From Micromonospora rosaria (GTDB taxonomy: Bacteria > Actinomycetota > Actinomycetes > Mycobacteriales > Micromonosporaceae): a DNA stretch of 64,000 nucleotides. A model generated the notes under the pieces. The model made no database searches. It saw only the letters and a program-made list of their open reading frames with translations, and was not told the DNA's origin. Location: the NCBI RefSeq assembly GCF_001567585.1, contig NZ_LRQV01000001.1:1-64000 (forward strand). The letters run 5' to 3'. A program made the translations under genes and the position numbers. Shown in pieces: positions 51,758-61,649 of this stretch. Each line of letters opens with the position of its first letter. Positions within the stretch are counted from its first letter, which is position 1.

Positions 51758-52777
51758 ATGCGTGGCGTGGTGATGTACTCGGCCGGGGACGTCCGGGTCG
51801 AGGACCGCGAGGACCCGACGATCATCGACCCGACCGACGCGGTCATCCGGCTGACCGCGACGTGCATCTGCGGCTCGGACCTGTGGCCCTACCGGGGCAT
51901 CGAACCCGCCGACCACCAGGTGATGGGACACGAGTACGTCGGTGTGGTGGAAGAGGTCGGGGACGAGGTGACGACGATCAAGCCGGGCGACTTCGTCGTC
52001 GGCTCCTTCGTCATCTCGGACAACACCTGCGAGATCTGCCGGGCCGGCTTCCAGTCGAAGTGCGTGCACGCGGAGTTCGTGGCCCAGATCGGCACCCAGG
52101 CGGAGAAGGCCCGCATCCCGTACGCCGACGGCACGCTCGTGGCGACCCCGGGCGAACCGGACGCGGACCTCGTGCCGGCGCTGCTGGCGGCCTCCGACGT
52201 CCTGGGGACCGGCTGGTTCGCCGCCGACGCGGCCCAGGCCGGCCCCGGCAAGACCGTCGCGGTCGTCGGGGACGGCGCCGTCGGTCTGATGGCGATCCTC
52301 GCGGCCAAGCACCTGGGCGCGGAACGGATCATCGCGATGTCGCGCCACCCGGAACGGCAGAAGCTCGCCCGCCACTACGGCGCCACCGACATCGTCACCG
52401 AGCGCGGGGACGAGGGCGTCGCCCGGATCAAGGAGCTGACCGGCGGGCTCGGCGCGCACTCCGTCGTCGAGGCGGTCGGCACCCAGGAGTCGTTCATGCA
52501 GGCCGTGGGCGCCACCCGGGGCGGCGGCCACCTGGGGTACGTCGGCGTCAACTACGACGTCACGATCCCCGGCATCCAGCTGTTCTTCGCCGGCATCCAC
52601 ACCCTCGGCGGGCCCGCCCCGGTACGCCGCTACCTGCCGGAGCTGATCCGGATGATCTGGGACCGCACCATCGACCCGGGCCTGGTGTTCGACCTCACCC
52701 TGCCGCTGGAGCGGGCCGCGGAGGGCTACCAGGCGATGGACGAGCGCCGCGCCACCAAGGTCCTCCTCACCCTCTGA
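51758..52777 (+). CDS. Zinc-dependent alcohol dehydrogenase
   Basis: 339 residues from the ATG at 51758 (GTGAGGA 6 nt upstream). Catalytic zinc ligands are in CICGSDLWPYRG (Cys, about 37) and GHEYVG (His-Glu, about 59); Cys-x2-Cys in CEICRAGFQSKC is a reduced version of the structural-zinc loop. NAD(P) motif VVGDGAVGLMAI. The GSDLWPYRG start and C-terminus IDPGLVFDLTLPLERAAEGYQAMDERRATK are typical of the YjjN/aldehyde-reducing branch. Natural substrate unknown. Followed by a strong terminator and the MmyB-like regulator. Confidence 0.92.
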   Translation: MRGVVMYSAGDVRVEDREDPTIIDPTDAVIRLTATCICGSDLWPYRGIEPADHQVMGHEYVGVVEEVGDEVTTIKPGDFVVGSFVISDNTCEICRAGFQSKCVHAEFVAQIGTQAEKARIPYADGTLVATPGEPDADLVPALLAASDVLGTGWFAADAAQAGPGKTVAVVGDGAVGLMAILAAKHLGAERIIAMSRHPERQKLARHYGATDIVTERGDEGVARIKELTGGLGAHSVVEAVGTQESFMQAVGATRGGGHLGYVGVNYDVTIPGIQLFFAGIHTLGGPAPVRRYLPELIRMIWDRTIDPGLVFDLTLPLERAAEGYQAMDERRATKVLLTL

Positions 52778-52794
52778 GGCGCACCCTTCCCGAT

Positions 52795-52827
52795 GGGGTG
52801 GGGGGTCCTGCCAGAACCCCCCACCCC
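52795..52827 (+). terminator. Strong terminator after the alcohol dehydrogenase gene
   Basis: GGGGTGGGGGGT and ACCCCCCACCCC pair perfectly over 12 bp around a 9-nt loop, starting 17 bp after the stop. Its loop and right arm also contain the CTGCCAGAACC motif. Confidence 0.75.
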
Positions 52828-52855
52828 ACCCCGGCACCGCCCTACCGTTGAGGCC

Positions 52856-53842
52856 ATGAGCAGCAAGGACGAGGTGCGGGAGTTCCTGATCTCCCGGCGC
52901 GCGCACGTGACGCCCGAGCAGGCGGGCCTGCCCGACTTCGGTGGGGAACGCCGGGTGCCGGGCCTGCGACGCGAGGAGGTCGCCCTGCTCGCCGGGGTCA
53001 GCCTCGACTACTACACCCGCCTCGAACGCGGCAACATCCGGGGCGCGTCCGAGAGCGTGCTGAACGCGGTCGCACGGGCGTTGCAGCTCGACGACGTCGA
53101 GCGGCAGCACCTGTTCGACCTGGCCCGCACCGCCCCGGCCGGCTCGCCGGCGCGGTCCAGGAAGACGATCACCCCGGCCCTGCGCACCTCGGTGCAACGC
53201 GTCCTGGACAACCTGGCCGTCCCCGCCATCGTGTACACCGCACACCAGGACCTCATCGCCTCGAACCTCATGGGCCGCGCCCTCTTCTCGCCCCACTTCG
53301 AGGCCGAGCAGCCGAACCTGGCCAGGTTCGTCTTCCTCGACCGACGGGCGCGGGACTACTACGTGGACTGGCCGCTGGCCCGGCGGACGACCGCCGCGAT
53401 GCTCCGACTGGAGGCCGGCCGTGACCCCCTCAACAGCGACCTCACCGCCCTGATCGGGGAGCTGTCGACCCGCAGCCCGCAGTTCCGCGCCGACTGGGCC
53501 GCCCGGGACGTGCACGAGCACCGCACCGGCCGCAAGACCCTCCGCCATCCAGAGGTGGGCGAGATCGAGGTCACCTTCGACGTGTTCGAGATGCCCGGCG
53601 AAGCCGGCACCTTCGTCACCACCTTCAGCGTCGACGAGGGCTCCGCCTCCGCCGACCGGCTCGCCCTGCTGGCGAGCTGGGCGGCGACCGGACGGGCCCT
53701 CGCCGACCCGGACACCGACGACGCCGGACGGGACGACATGCCGGACACCACGCGCCCGCGCGCGGACCCGACCGACCGGGCGCCCGCCGCGCCGGACCCG
53801 ACCGACCGGGTACCCGGCCGGCGGCGCGGACCCACCCGGTGA
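52856..53842 (+). CDS. XRE regulator with MmyB-like ligand domain
   Basis: 328 residues. The HTH includes RVPGLRREEVALLAGVSLDYYTRLERG (about 33-59), the near-invariant signature of the family. The MmyB-like C-terminal domain spans about 105-275 (VLDNLAVPAIVYTAHQDLIASNLMGRALF, ARFVFLDRRARDYYVDW, HEHRTGRKTLRHPEVGEIEV). These proteins often neighbour and control short- or medium-chain dehydrogenases. Here a Pro/Asp/Arg-rich tail of about 50 residues, including two RAPAAPDPTDR-like units, is extra. It lies downstream of the dehydrogenase across a terminator. Confidence 0.9.
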   Translation: MSSKDEVREFLISRRAHVTPEQAGLPDFGGERRVPGLRREEVALLAGVSLDYYTRLERGNIRGASESVLNAVARALQLDDVERQHLFDLARTAPAGSPARSRKTITPALRTSVQRVLDNLAVPAIVYTAHQDLIASNLMGRALFSPHFEAEQPNLARFVFLDRRARDYYVDWPLARRTTAAMLRLEAGRDPLNSDLTALIGELSTRSPQFRADWAARDVHEHRTGRKTLRHPEVGEIEVTFDVFEMPGEAGTFVTTFSVDEGSASADRLALLASWAATGRALADPDTDDAGRDDMPDTTRPRADPTDRAPAAPDPTDRVPGRRRGPTR

Positions 53843-53852
53843 CCGTGCCGCG

Positions 53853-55619
53853 ATGTCCCGGACGGAGGCGACCCCGAGCACCGGCAGGATGCCGGCGGTC
53901 CTGCGCAACTACGCGCTGCTCGCCGACGGGCACCGTGGCGCGCTGATCGACCCCGGCGGGGACATCGCCTGGCTCTGCGCCCCCGGCTGGTCCGACCCGG
54001 CGGTCTTCAGCGCGCTGCTCGACGGGGCGGGCCGGTTCCGGGTCGCCCCGGCGGCCGACCGCTTCGTCTGGGGTGGCTACTACGAGCCAGGATCGTTGAT
54101 CTGGCGCAGCCGGTGGGTCACCGGGGACGGGATCATCGAGTCCCGGGAGGCCCTGGCCTTTCCCGGCGAGGCGGACCGGCTGGTGCTGTTGCGCCAGATC
54201 CGTGCCCTGGACAGGCCGGCGCGGGTGCGGGTGGTGGTGGACCCCCGGGCCGGCTTCGGCCGGGAACCCGTGCGCGACGCCGCCCGCGACGGTGACCGGT
54301 GGCGGGCCCGTACCGGCAACCTGCACCTGCGCCTGCAGGGCGGCGCCCGGCTGCACCAGGACCAGCAGGGCTTTCTCGCGGGGGAGCTGACGATCCCCCC
54401 GGGCGGTCACCACGACCTGGTCCTGGAGATCGCGAACGACACCCTCGACCCGGCGCACGAGTCGGCCGCCGAACTGTGGCGGACCACGGAGCAGCACTGG
54501 GCCTCGGTGATCCCGTCCCTGAACGGGCCGGCCCGGCGCGACGCGACGTTGGCCTACGCCGTGCTGCGGGGCATGACCCGACCGGGCGGCGGCATGGTCG
54601 CCGCCGCCACCACCGCCCTCCCCGAGCGGGCCCTGGCCGGCCGCAACTACGACTACCGGTACGCGTGGATCCGCGACCAGTCCTTCGCCGGCCAGGCCGC
54701 CGCGCTGGTCGGCCGGTACGACCTGCTCGACGACGCCGTCGCCTTCTTCACCGCTCGGGTGCTGGCCGACGGGGACCACCTCGCCCCGGCGTACACCGTC
54801 ACCGGCGATCCGGTGCCCCGGGAACAGCCGCTGCCGCTGGCCGGCTACCCGGGTGGCCGGGTCCGCACCGGCAACTGGGTACGCGGCCAACTGCAACTCG
54901 ACTCCTTCGGTGAGGTGCTGATGGTGCTGGCCGCCGCGCAGCGCCACGACCGGCTCGACGCCGACGGCCAGCACGCCATGCGGGTCGCCGCCGACGCGAT
55001 CGGGCGGCGCTGGTCACAGCCGGACTCCGGGATCTGGGAGCTGTCCCCCCGGCAGTGGACCCACTCGAAACTGACCTGCGTGGCCGGGCTGCGGACGGCG
55101 GCCCAGGTCGCCGCGCCGCCGTCGGCCGCCCACTGGTCGGCCCTGGCCGACCGGATCCTCGCCGACGTCTCGGCGAACGCCCTCGCCGCCACCGGCCACT
55201 GGCGGCGCGCCTACGACGACGACCGGGTCGACGCCGCGTTGCTGCTGCCCGGCATCCGGGGGGCGCTCCCACCGCACGACCCGCGTGTGGACCGCACCCG
55301 CCGGGCGGTCATCGCCGAACTGGAGCAGGACGGTTACCTGTACCGGTTCCGGCCCGACCGGCGGCCCCTCGGCGACGCCGAGGGCGCGTTCCTGCTCTGC
55401 GGCTTCGCCGCCGCCCTGGCCGCCTGGCAGGCCGGGGACGTGGCCGGCGCGAACCGCTGGTTCGAACGCAACCGGGCGGCGTGCGGCCCGCCGGGCCTCT
55501 ACACCGAGGAGTACGACGTGCAGCAGCGACAGCTGCGCGGCAACCTGCCGCAGGGGTTCGTGCACGCGTTGATGCTGGAGACGGCGGTGACGATCGGCCA
55601 GGTCGACCCCTGCCGGTGA
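53853..55619 (+). CDS. Glycoside hydrolase family 15 protein (glucoamylase/trehalase-like)
   Basis: 588 residues. An N-terminal beta-sandwich (about 10-240: GDIAWLCAPGWSDPAVFSALLDG) is followed by the (alpha/alpha)6 barrel with NYDYRYAWIRDQSFAGQAA, SGIWELSPRQWTHSKLTCV (catalytic-acid Glu region) and the second Glu in TEEYDVQQRQLRGNLPQGFVHALML. No signal peptide, so it acts in the cytosol on maltooligosaccharides, trehalose or related sugars. The start is 10 bp after the regulator stop; a clear ribosome site is missing. Confidence 0.92.
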   Translation: MSRTEATPSTGRMPAVLRNYALLADGHRGALIDPGGDIAWLCAPGWSDPAVFSALLDGAGRFRVAPAADRFVWGGYYEPGSLIWRSRWVTGDGIIESREALAFPGEADRLVLLRQIRALDRPARVRVVVDPRAGFGREPVRDAARDGDRWRARTGNLHLRLQGGARLHQDQQGFLAGELTIPPGGHHDLVLEIANDTLDPAHESAAELWRTTEQHWASVIPSLNGPARRDATLAYAVLRGMTRPGGGMVAAATTALPERALAGRNYDYRYAWIRDQSFAGQAAALVGRYDLLDDAVAFFTARVLADGDHLAPAYTVTGDPVPREQPLPLAGYPGGRVRTGNWVRGQLQLDSFGEVLMVLAAAQRHDRLDADGQHAMRVAADAIGRRWSQPDSGIWELSPRQWTHSKLTCVAGLRTAAQVAAPPSAAHWSALADRILADVSANALAATGHWRRAYDDDRVDAALLLPGIRGALPPHDPRVDRTRRAVIAELEQDGYLYRFRPDRRPLGDAEGAFLLCGFAAALAAWQAGDVAGANRWFERNRAACGPPGLYTEEYDVQQRQLRGNLPQGFVHALMLETAVTIGQVDPCR

Positions 55620-55652
55620 CCGCACCCGACCGGGCGGGCCGGTGCCGGCGCT

Positions 55653-56741
55653 TCAGGCCACCCGGTACCGCTGCGCCTGTTCGGCGCGGAACTCCAGGCC
55701 GGTGCCGGGCCGCTCCAGCGGCACCGGGACGCTGCCACCCGTGGCCGACGCCGCGCCGTCGAAGAACATCGCCTCGATGCGCACGTGGTCGTGGAACCAC
55801 TCCAGGTGCCGCAGGTTGGCCACGGCGGCGGCGACCGGCAGGTGCTGGTGCGGCGCGCAGTGCCCGGACACCTGGATCCCGGCGGCGTCGGCCACTGCGG
55901 CGACCCGCAGGAACTCGCTGATCCCGCCGCAGCGGGTGACGTCGATCTGCAGGCAGTCCACGTACGGGGCCATCCGGTGGAAGTAGGCCAGGTCGAACCC
56001 GTACTCGCCGGCCGTCACGTCGGGGGTGACCCGGTCGCGGACCAGGCCGAGGCCGGGCAGGTCGTCGGAGCTGACCGGCTCCTCGTACCAGCGCACGTCC
56101 AGGTCGACCACGGCGTGCGCCACCCGGACGGCCTGCTTGCGCTGGTACGCGCCGTTGGCGTCGACGAACAGCTCCGCGCCGTCGCCGATGGTGCGGCGCG
56201 CGGCCGTCATCCGGGCCAGGTCCCGCTCCACCCGGGTACCGCACGACTCGCCGATCTTGATTTTCACCCGGGGAATGCCCTGCTCGTGCACCCAGCCGGC
56301 GAGCTGCCGGTGCTGCCGGTCGGCGTCGTAGGTGGTGAAGCCGCCGCTGCCGTAGACGGGCACCGCCCGGCGGGCGGTGCCGAGCAGCCGGGCCAGCGGC
56401 AGGCCGTGCCGGCGGGCCTTGAGGTCCCACAGGGCGCAGTCGGCCGCCGACAGGGCGAGCCCGGCGACACCGGGTCGGCCGGCGTTGCGCAGCCGCCGCT
56501 GCATGCTCGTCCAGGCCGCCGGCACCTCGTCCGGATCGAGGTCGACGACCGTCGGGGCGAGCAGGTCCGCCACCACGGCGACGACGGCCACCGGCCCGTA
56601 CGTCCAACCGAAGCCGGTGTGCCCGTCCGCCTGCGCCCGGACCAGCACCAGGGTGGTGCTGCTCCAGGCGAGGGTGCCGTCGCCCTCCGGCGCGTCGGTG
56701 GGGACCCGGTACGCCTCGGCGGTCAGCCGGATCCCGGTCAC
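55653..56741 (-). CDS. Enolase-superfamily enzyme, mandelate racemase/muconate lactonizing group
   Basis: 362 residues from the GTG at 56741 (overlaps the YdiJ-like stop by 4 bp). Barrel residues: PRVKIKIGES (KxK bases), metal ligands Asp in FVDANGAY, Glu in WYEEPVS and Glu in TAGEYGFD, and GHCAPHQHLPVAAAV with a His-type acid/base on the last strands. It should enolise a carboxylate, as a racemase or sugar-acid dehydratase; the capping domain does not tell which. Coupled to an FAD/Fe-S 2-hydroxyacid dehydrogenase, it probably acts on a hydroxy acid. Confidence 0.9.
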   Translation of the reverse strand: MTGIRLTAEAYRVPTDAPEGDGTLAWSSTTLVLVRAQADGHTGFGWTYGPVAVVAVVADLLAPTVVDLDPDEVPAAWTSMQRRLRNAGRPGVAGLALSAADCALWDLKARRHGLPLARLLGTARRAVPVYGSGGFTTYDADRQHRQLAGWVHEQGIPRVKIKIGESCGTRVERDLARMTAARRTIGDGAELFVDANGAYQRKQAVRVAHAVVDLDVRWYEEPVSSDDLPGLGLVRDRVTPDVTAGEYGFDLAYFHRMAPYVDCLQIDVTRCGGISEFLRVAAVADAAGIQVSGHCAPHQHLPVAAAVANLRHLEWFHDHVRIEAMFFDGAASATGGSVPVPLERPGTGLEFRAEQAQRYRVA

Positions 56742-59700
56742 CGCGCCCACCGGCGCGCCAGCGCCGCCGCCGAGGCCAGCCCGGTGGCCGCCACCAGACC
56801 GACCGCCAGCCACCGGGACAGCGCCCCGGGAGGCCGTGGCCGGGCGGCCCAGAGACGCTCGGGCCGGACCGGCACGGTGTCGTCGTGCAGGCCGCCGCGC
56901 AACAGCTCGGCCAGGTGGATCGCCGCCCGGCCGGCGGCGGCGCTCTGCTCGACCTGGGTACGGCAGCTGAAACCGTCGGCGAGGATCACGTCCGTCTCGG
57001 TGGCGTCGCGGACGGCGGGCAGCAGCACCCGCTCCGCGCACGCCTCGGAGACCTCGTGGTGCCCCTGCTCGAACCCGAAGTTGCCGGCCAGCCCGCAGCA
57101 GCCGGAGTCGAGGAACTCGGCGTCCACCCCGGCGGCGGCCAGCACGGCCTGGTCGGCGGCGGTGCCGAGGATCGCGTGGTGGTGGCAGTGGGTCTGGATC
57201 AGGGCGTGCGCGTCGAGGTGGGGTGGCTGCCAGCCGGGGCTGTGGTCGTGCAGCAGTTCGGCGAGGGTGACGGTCTGCTCCCGCAGCCGGGTGACGTCGT
57301 CGTCGGCCGGGAACAGCTCGTGGGCGTCGCTGCGGAACACCGCCGTGCAGCTCGGCTCCAACCCCACCACCCGGGTACCGGCCCGCAGGTGCGGTCGCAG
57401 GACCTCGACCGTACGCCGCAGCACCCGCTTGGCGACACCGAGCTGCCCGGTGGAGATCCAGGTCAGGCCGCAGCACACCGGGGCGTCCGGGACGCGTACC
57501 CGCCACCCGGCCGCCTCCAGGACCTCGACCGCTGCCTGGGCCACCCCCGGGTGGAAACGGTTGGTGAAGGTGTCCGGCCACAGCAGCACCTCGCCCCGGG
57601 AGCCGTCGCCGCCCGGGGCGCGGCGGGCGAACCACCGCTGGAACGACTCCGGCGCGAAGAGCGGGATGTCGCGCCGCTGGTCGATGCCACCGATGGTCTT
57701 GGCCAGCCGGCGGAGCCCGGGCGCGTGGGTCAGCGCGTTGACCGTGCGGGGCAGGCGCCCGGCGGCGGTGGCGATCAGCGGCAGCCAGCCCATCGAGTAG
57801 TGCGTGCGGGGGCGCAGCCGGCCCGCGTAGTGGTGGGACAGGAACTCGGCCTTGTAGGTGGCCATGTCCACGTTGACCGGGCAGTCGGCCTTGCAGCCCT
57901 TGCAGGCCAGGCAGAGGTCCAGGGCGTCGCGGACCGCGTCGGAGCGCCAGCCGTCACCGATCACGCCGTCGCGGGCGGTGCCGTCGAGCATCTCGAACAG
58001 CAGCCGGGCCCGGCCCCGGGTCGAGTGCTCCTCCTCCCGGGTCACCATGTAGGAGGGGCACATCACCCCACCCGAGTGGCGACGGCACTTGCCGACCCCC
58101 ACGCAGCGCAGCACGGCGGCGGCGAAGTCGCCCCCGTCGTCGGGGAAGGCGAAGACCGTGCCCCCGGCGTCGTGGTCGTAGTCCACGCCCAGCCGCAGGT
58201 GGCTGTCCAGCGGATACGGGGGCATCACCTTGCCCGGGTTCATCCGGTCGTCCGGGTCGAAGATCGCCTTGAACTGGCCGAACGCCCTGGTCAGCCGCTC
58301 GCCGTACATCTTGGGCAACAGCTCGCCACGGGCCTGCCCGTCGCCGTGCTCCCCGGAGAACGACCCGCCGTAGGACACGACCAGGTCGGCGGCGTGTTCC
58401 AGGAAGTCGCGGAAGTCCCCGATCCCCTCGGCGGTCCGCAGCCGGAACGGGATCCGGGAGTGCACACAACCCTGCCCGAAGTGCCCGTACACCGACGCGT
58501 GCTGGAGGCCGTGCGCACGGTAGAGCGCCGCCAGGTCGCGCAGGTAGTCACCGAGCCGCTCCGGGGCGACCGCCGAGTCCTCCCACCCCGGCCAGGTGTA
58601 GTCCGAGTCGGGCAGCCGGGTGGTCGCGCCCAGCGCCGCGTCGCGGATCTCCCACATCCGCCGCTCGGCGACCGGGTCGGCGAACTCGTGCACCCGGGGT
58701 CCACCGTCGCGGCGCACCGCGGCGATCAGCCGGTCGGCGGCCGTCCGGGCCTGCTCGGGGGTGTCGCCGCCGAGCTGCACCATCAGCCAGGCCCCGCCCT
58801 CGGGCAGCTCGTGCAGGGCGTGCGGGTGCAGGCTCTTGTGCTTTTCCAGGTCGACCAGCTTGTCGTCGATCCCCTCCAGCGCGATCGGCTGGTGCGCCAG
58901 GATCCTCGGCACGTCGTCGCCGGCCGCGGCGATGTCCGGGTAGCTGAGGAACACCATGGCGGCGGCCTTGACCTGCGGGATCAGCCGCAGCCGGGCACGC
59001 AGGACGGTGACCAGCGTGCCCTCCGACCCGACCAGGGCCTGGGCGAGGTGGAAGTTCTTCTCCGGCAGCAGACTGTCCAGGTTGTAACCGGAGACCCGCC
59101 GGGGGATGTCCGGGTACCGGGTACGGATGTCGGCCAGGTACTCGTCGCGCAGCGCCCGCAGTTGCCGGTACACCTGCGCCGGGCGGCCACCGGCGTGCTG
59201 GATCCGGGCGTACTCCTCGTCGCTGGTCTCGCCCACCCACATGCGGGTGCCGTCGTAGAGCAGCACCTCCAGGGCGACGACGTTGTCCACCACCTTGCCG
59301 GCGCGTTGGGCCGTGGCGCCGCAGGAGTTGTTGCCGATCATGCCGCCGAGGGTGCAGTGGTTGTGGGTGGCCGGCCGGGGCCCGAACTCCAGCCCGGTCG
59401 GTCTCAACCGGCCGTTCAGCTCGTCGAGGACGATGCCGGGTTCGACGAGGCAGGTACGGGCCTGCTCGTCGACCTCCAGCAGCCGGTGGCAGTACTTCGA
59501 CCAGTCCAGGACCACGGCGGTGTTGGTGCACTCGCCGGCCAGGCTGGTACCGCCGCCCCGGGAGGTCAGCGGCGCGCCGTGCCGACGGCAGACGGCCACG
59601 GCGGCCACCGCCGCGTCCACCGTCCGGGGCACCACCACCCCGATCGGCACCTGGCGGTAGTTGGAGGCGTCGGTGGAGTACGCGGCGCGGGAGCCGGCGT

Positions 59701-59815
59701 CGAACCGGACCTCCCCGTCGACCTCGGCGCGCAGGTCGGCGGTGAGCGCGGCCACGTCGACGTCGCGGGCCGGATCAGGGGGGCGTAACACCGGGTCGGG
59801 CAGCACCTCGGTCAT
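56738..59815 (-). CDS. YdiJ-like FAD and iron-sulfur 2-hydroxyacid dehydrogenase with C-terminal membrane anchor
   Basis: 1025 residues from the ATG at 59815 (weak ribosome site; a GTG at 59851 is possible). An FAD_binding_4 domain (VVVPRTVDAAVAAVAVCRRHG, LTSRGGGTSLAGECTN, MIGNNSCG) leads into FAD-oxidase C (GYNLDSLLPEKNFHLAQALVGSEGTL). A cysteine-rich Fe-S domain has CVGVGKCRRHSGGVMCP and CLACKGCKADCP, then CCG-type domains (PVCCGLTW, SGCCGLAGNFGF). Length and order match E. coli YdiJ (D-2-hydroxyglutarate dehydrogenase). The extra hydrophobic end (WLAVGLVAATGLASAAALA) suggests membrane tethering. Confidence 0.9.
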   Translation of the reverse strand: MTEVLPDPVLRPPDPARDVDVAALTADLRAEVDGEVRFDAGSRAAYSTDASNYRQVPIGVVVPRTVDAAVAAVAVCRRHGAPLTSRGGGTSLAGECTNTAVVLDWSKYCHRLLEVDEQARTCLVEPGIVLDELNGRLRPTGLEFGPRPATHNHCTLGGMIGNNSCGATAQRAGKVVDNVVALEVLLYDGTRMWVGETSDEEYARIQHAGGRPAQVYRQLRALRDEYLADIRTRYPDIPRRVSGYNLDSLLPEKNFHLAQALVGSEGTLVTVLRARLRLIPQVKAAAMVFLSYPDIAAAGDDVPRILAHQPIALEGIDDKLVDLEKHKSLHPHALHELPEGGAWLMVQLGGDTPEQARTAADRLIAAVRRDGGPRVHEFADPVAERRMWEIRDAALGATTRLPDSDYTWPGWEDSAVAPERLGDYLRDLAALYRAHGLQHASVYGHFGQGCVHSRIPFRLRTAEGIGDFRDFLEHAADLVVSYGGSFSGEHGDGQARGELLPKMYGERLTRAFGQFKAIFDPDDRMNPGKVMPPYPLDSHLRLGVDYDHDAGGTVFAFPDDGGDFAAAVLRCVGVGKCRRHSGGVMCPSYMVTREEEHSTRGRARLLFEMLDGTARDGVIGDGWRSDAVRDALDLCLACKGCKADCPVNVDMATYKAEFLSHHYAGRLRPRTHYSMGWLPLIATAAGRLPRTVNALTHAPGLRRLAKTIGGIDQRRDIPLFAPESFQRWFARRAPGGDGSRGEVLLWPDTFTNRFHPGVAQAAVEVLEAAGWRVRVPDAPVCCGLTWISTGQLGVAKRVLRRTVEVLRPHLRAGTRVVGLEPSCTAVFRSDAHELFPADDDVTRLREQTVTLAELLHDHSPGWQPPHLDAHALIQTHCHHHAILGTAADQAVLAAAGVDAEFLDSGCCGLAGNFGFEQGHHEVSEACAERVLLPAVRDATETDVILADGFSCRTQVEQSAAAGRAAIHLAELLRGGLHDDTVPVRPERLWAARPRPPGALSRWLAVGLVAATGLASAAALARRWAR

Positions 59816-59847
59816 GACCGTGGCCCGTCTGCCGGGCGACCCCCTGG

Positions 59848-61614
59848 TCACGACCGCAGCTCGTTGATCTTGTCGCGGGCGACGGTGGCGAGGGTGGCGA
59901 CCTTGTGCGGCTGGCCCCGCAGGAACGCCTCGGTGAAGTGCTTCGCCTGGTCGTACTTGATCCTGCCGGGCATCGGCGGTTCGTTCGGGTTGACGTCGCA
60001 GTCCACCAGCGCCGGCCCGGGGTACGCCAGCGCCTCCCGGATGGCCCCCGGCAGGGCCTTCGCGTCGGTCACCTTGACCCCGAAGGCACCGCAGCCGCGC
60101 GCCCAGGTGGAGAAGTCCGCCTCCGGCTCGCGATGCCGCACCGCGTACTCCGGGTAGCCGAGGATGATCTGCTCCCAGAGGATCTGACCGTACGAGTTGT
60201 TGTTGTTCACGACCACCTTGATCGGCAACCCGTGCCGGACCGCGGTGAGGAACTCGGCCATCAGCATCGCGAACCCGCCGTCCCCGACGTACGCGATCAC
60301 CTGCCGGCCCGGATGGGCGTGCTGCATCGCGATGGCGTACGGCAGGCCGGGCGCCATCGTCGCCAGGTTGCCCGACAGGTAGTACTCACGGTCACCACGG
60401 ATCGTCCAGTGCCGCGCCGACCAGGTCGCGATCGTCCCGGAGTCGCAGGTGAGGATCGCGTCGTCGGCGGCGGCGGAGTCGATGCAGCCCATCAGGTACT
60501 GCGGCGCGATCGGCGAGCGCTGCGGGTCCACCAGGGCGGCCATCTCCGAACGCCAGGTGTCCATCTTGCGCTGGTACGTCGTCAGGAAGGAACGGTCCGG
60601 GGTGTGGGTGAGCAGCGGCAGCAGGTGCCGCAGCGCCAGCCGGGCGTCCGCGCAGACCGGCGCGTCCACCGGCAGCCGCATCCCGATCAGGCTCGGGTCG
60701 ACGTCGACCTGCACCACCGTCGCCTGCCCCGGCGCGGGCAGGTACTTCCCGTACGGGAAGGAGGTACCCACCATCAGCAGCGTGTCGCACTCCTCCATCA
60801 GCTCCTCGCTCGGCGCGGTGCCGAGCAGGCCGATGCCGCCGGTGGTGAGCGGATGGTCGTCGGGCACCACCATCTTGCCCGGCAGGGTCTTCACGATCGG
60901 GCTGCCGAGCGCCTCGGCCACCGCGAGCACCTCCTCGCGGGCCCCCCGGGCACCCACCCCGACCAGCATGGCCACCTTCCGGCCGGCCTTGAGCACCTCG
61001 GCCGCCCTCGCCAGTTCCTGCGGGTCCGGGGGCAGGTGCGGGTACGACAGCAGCGCCGCGCTCATCGGCGGCTTGCCCGGACTGACGTGCCGGTACGGGT
61101 CCTCACTGGCGAGCGCCACCTGCACGTCGTTGGGGAAGCTCAGGTGAGCCACCGTCCGCTTGCTCAGCGCGTCACGGATCGCCAGGTCCACCACCGCCGG
61201 CATCTGCTGCGGGTTGGTCACCATCAGGTTGTACGAGGCCACGTCCTGGTAGAGGTGGGTGGTGTGCACCTCCTGCTGGTAGTGCGCGCCCAGCACCGAG
61301 GTCTCCTGCATGCCGGTGATCGCCAGCACCGGCACGTGGTCGAGCTTGGCGTCGTACAGCCCGTTGAGCAGGTGGATCGCCCCGGGACCCGAGGTGGCCG
61401 CGCACACCCCGAGCCGCCCGGTGGCCTTGGCGTACCCGGTGGCCATGAAGGCCGCCGCCTCCTCGTGGTGCACCAGCACGAAGCGCAGCTTCTCCCGTTG
61501 CCGGCGGAAGCCCTCCATCAGGCCGTTGATGCCGTCACCGGGCAGGCCGAACACGGTGTCGACCCCCCAGGCCACCAGCCGTCGGGCCAGGCTCTCGCCC
61601 ACGATCTCCTGCAC
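59848..61614 (-). CDS. Thiamine-diphosphate enzyme, pyruvate oxidase (PoxB)-like
   Basis: 588 residues. PYR domain with VFGLPGDGINGLMEGFR and the catalytic Glu in VLVHHEEAAAFMA (about 51); central FAD-type domain with MLVGVGARGAREEVLAVAE; PP domain with the ThDP motif GDGGFAMLMAEFLTAVRHGLPIKVVVNNN. Many actinobacterial relatives decarboxylate pyruvate to acetate and feed quinones, but acetolactate synthase-like chemistry cannot be excluded from motifs. Adjacent to the YdiJ-like gene (36 bp or less apart), so the two may channel electrons into the respiratory chain together. Confidence 0.9.
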   Translation of the reverse strand: MQEIVGESLARRLVAWGVDTVFGLPGDGINGLMEGFRRQREKLRFVLVHHEEAAAFMATGYAKATGRLGVCAATSGPGAIHLLNGLYDAKLDHVPVLAITGMQETSVLGAHYQQEVHTTHLYQDVASYNLMVTNPQQMPAVVDLAIRDALSKRTVAHLSFPNDVQVALASEDPYRHVSPGKPPMSAALLSYPHLPPDPQELARAAEVLKAGRKVAMLVGVGARGAREEVLAVAEALGSPIVKTLPGKMVVPDDHPLTTGGIGLLGTAPSEELMEECDTLLMVGTSFPYGKYLPAPGQATVVQVDVDPSLIGMRLPVDAPVCADARLALRHLLPLLTHTPDRSFLTTYQRKMDTWRSEMAALVDPQRSPIAPQYLMGCIDSAAADDAILTCDSGTIATWSARHWTIRGDREYYLSGNLATMAPGLPYAIAMQHAHPGRQVIAYVGDGGFAMLMAEFLTAVRHGLPIKVVVNNNNSYGQILWEQIILGYPEYAVRHREPEADFSTWARGCGAFGVKVTDAKALPGAIREALAYPGPALVDCDVNPNEPPMPGRIKYDQAKHFTEAFLRGQPHKVATLATVARDKINELRS

Positions 61615-61649
61615 GTCGTCCTCCTCGTCCCGCCGCCGACGGCCCCGCC

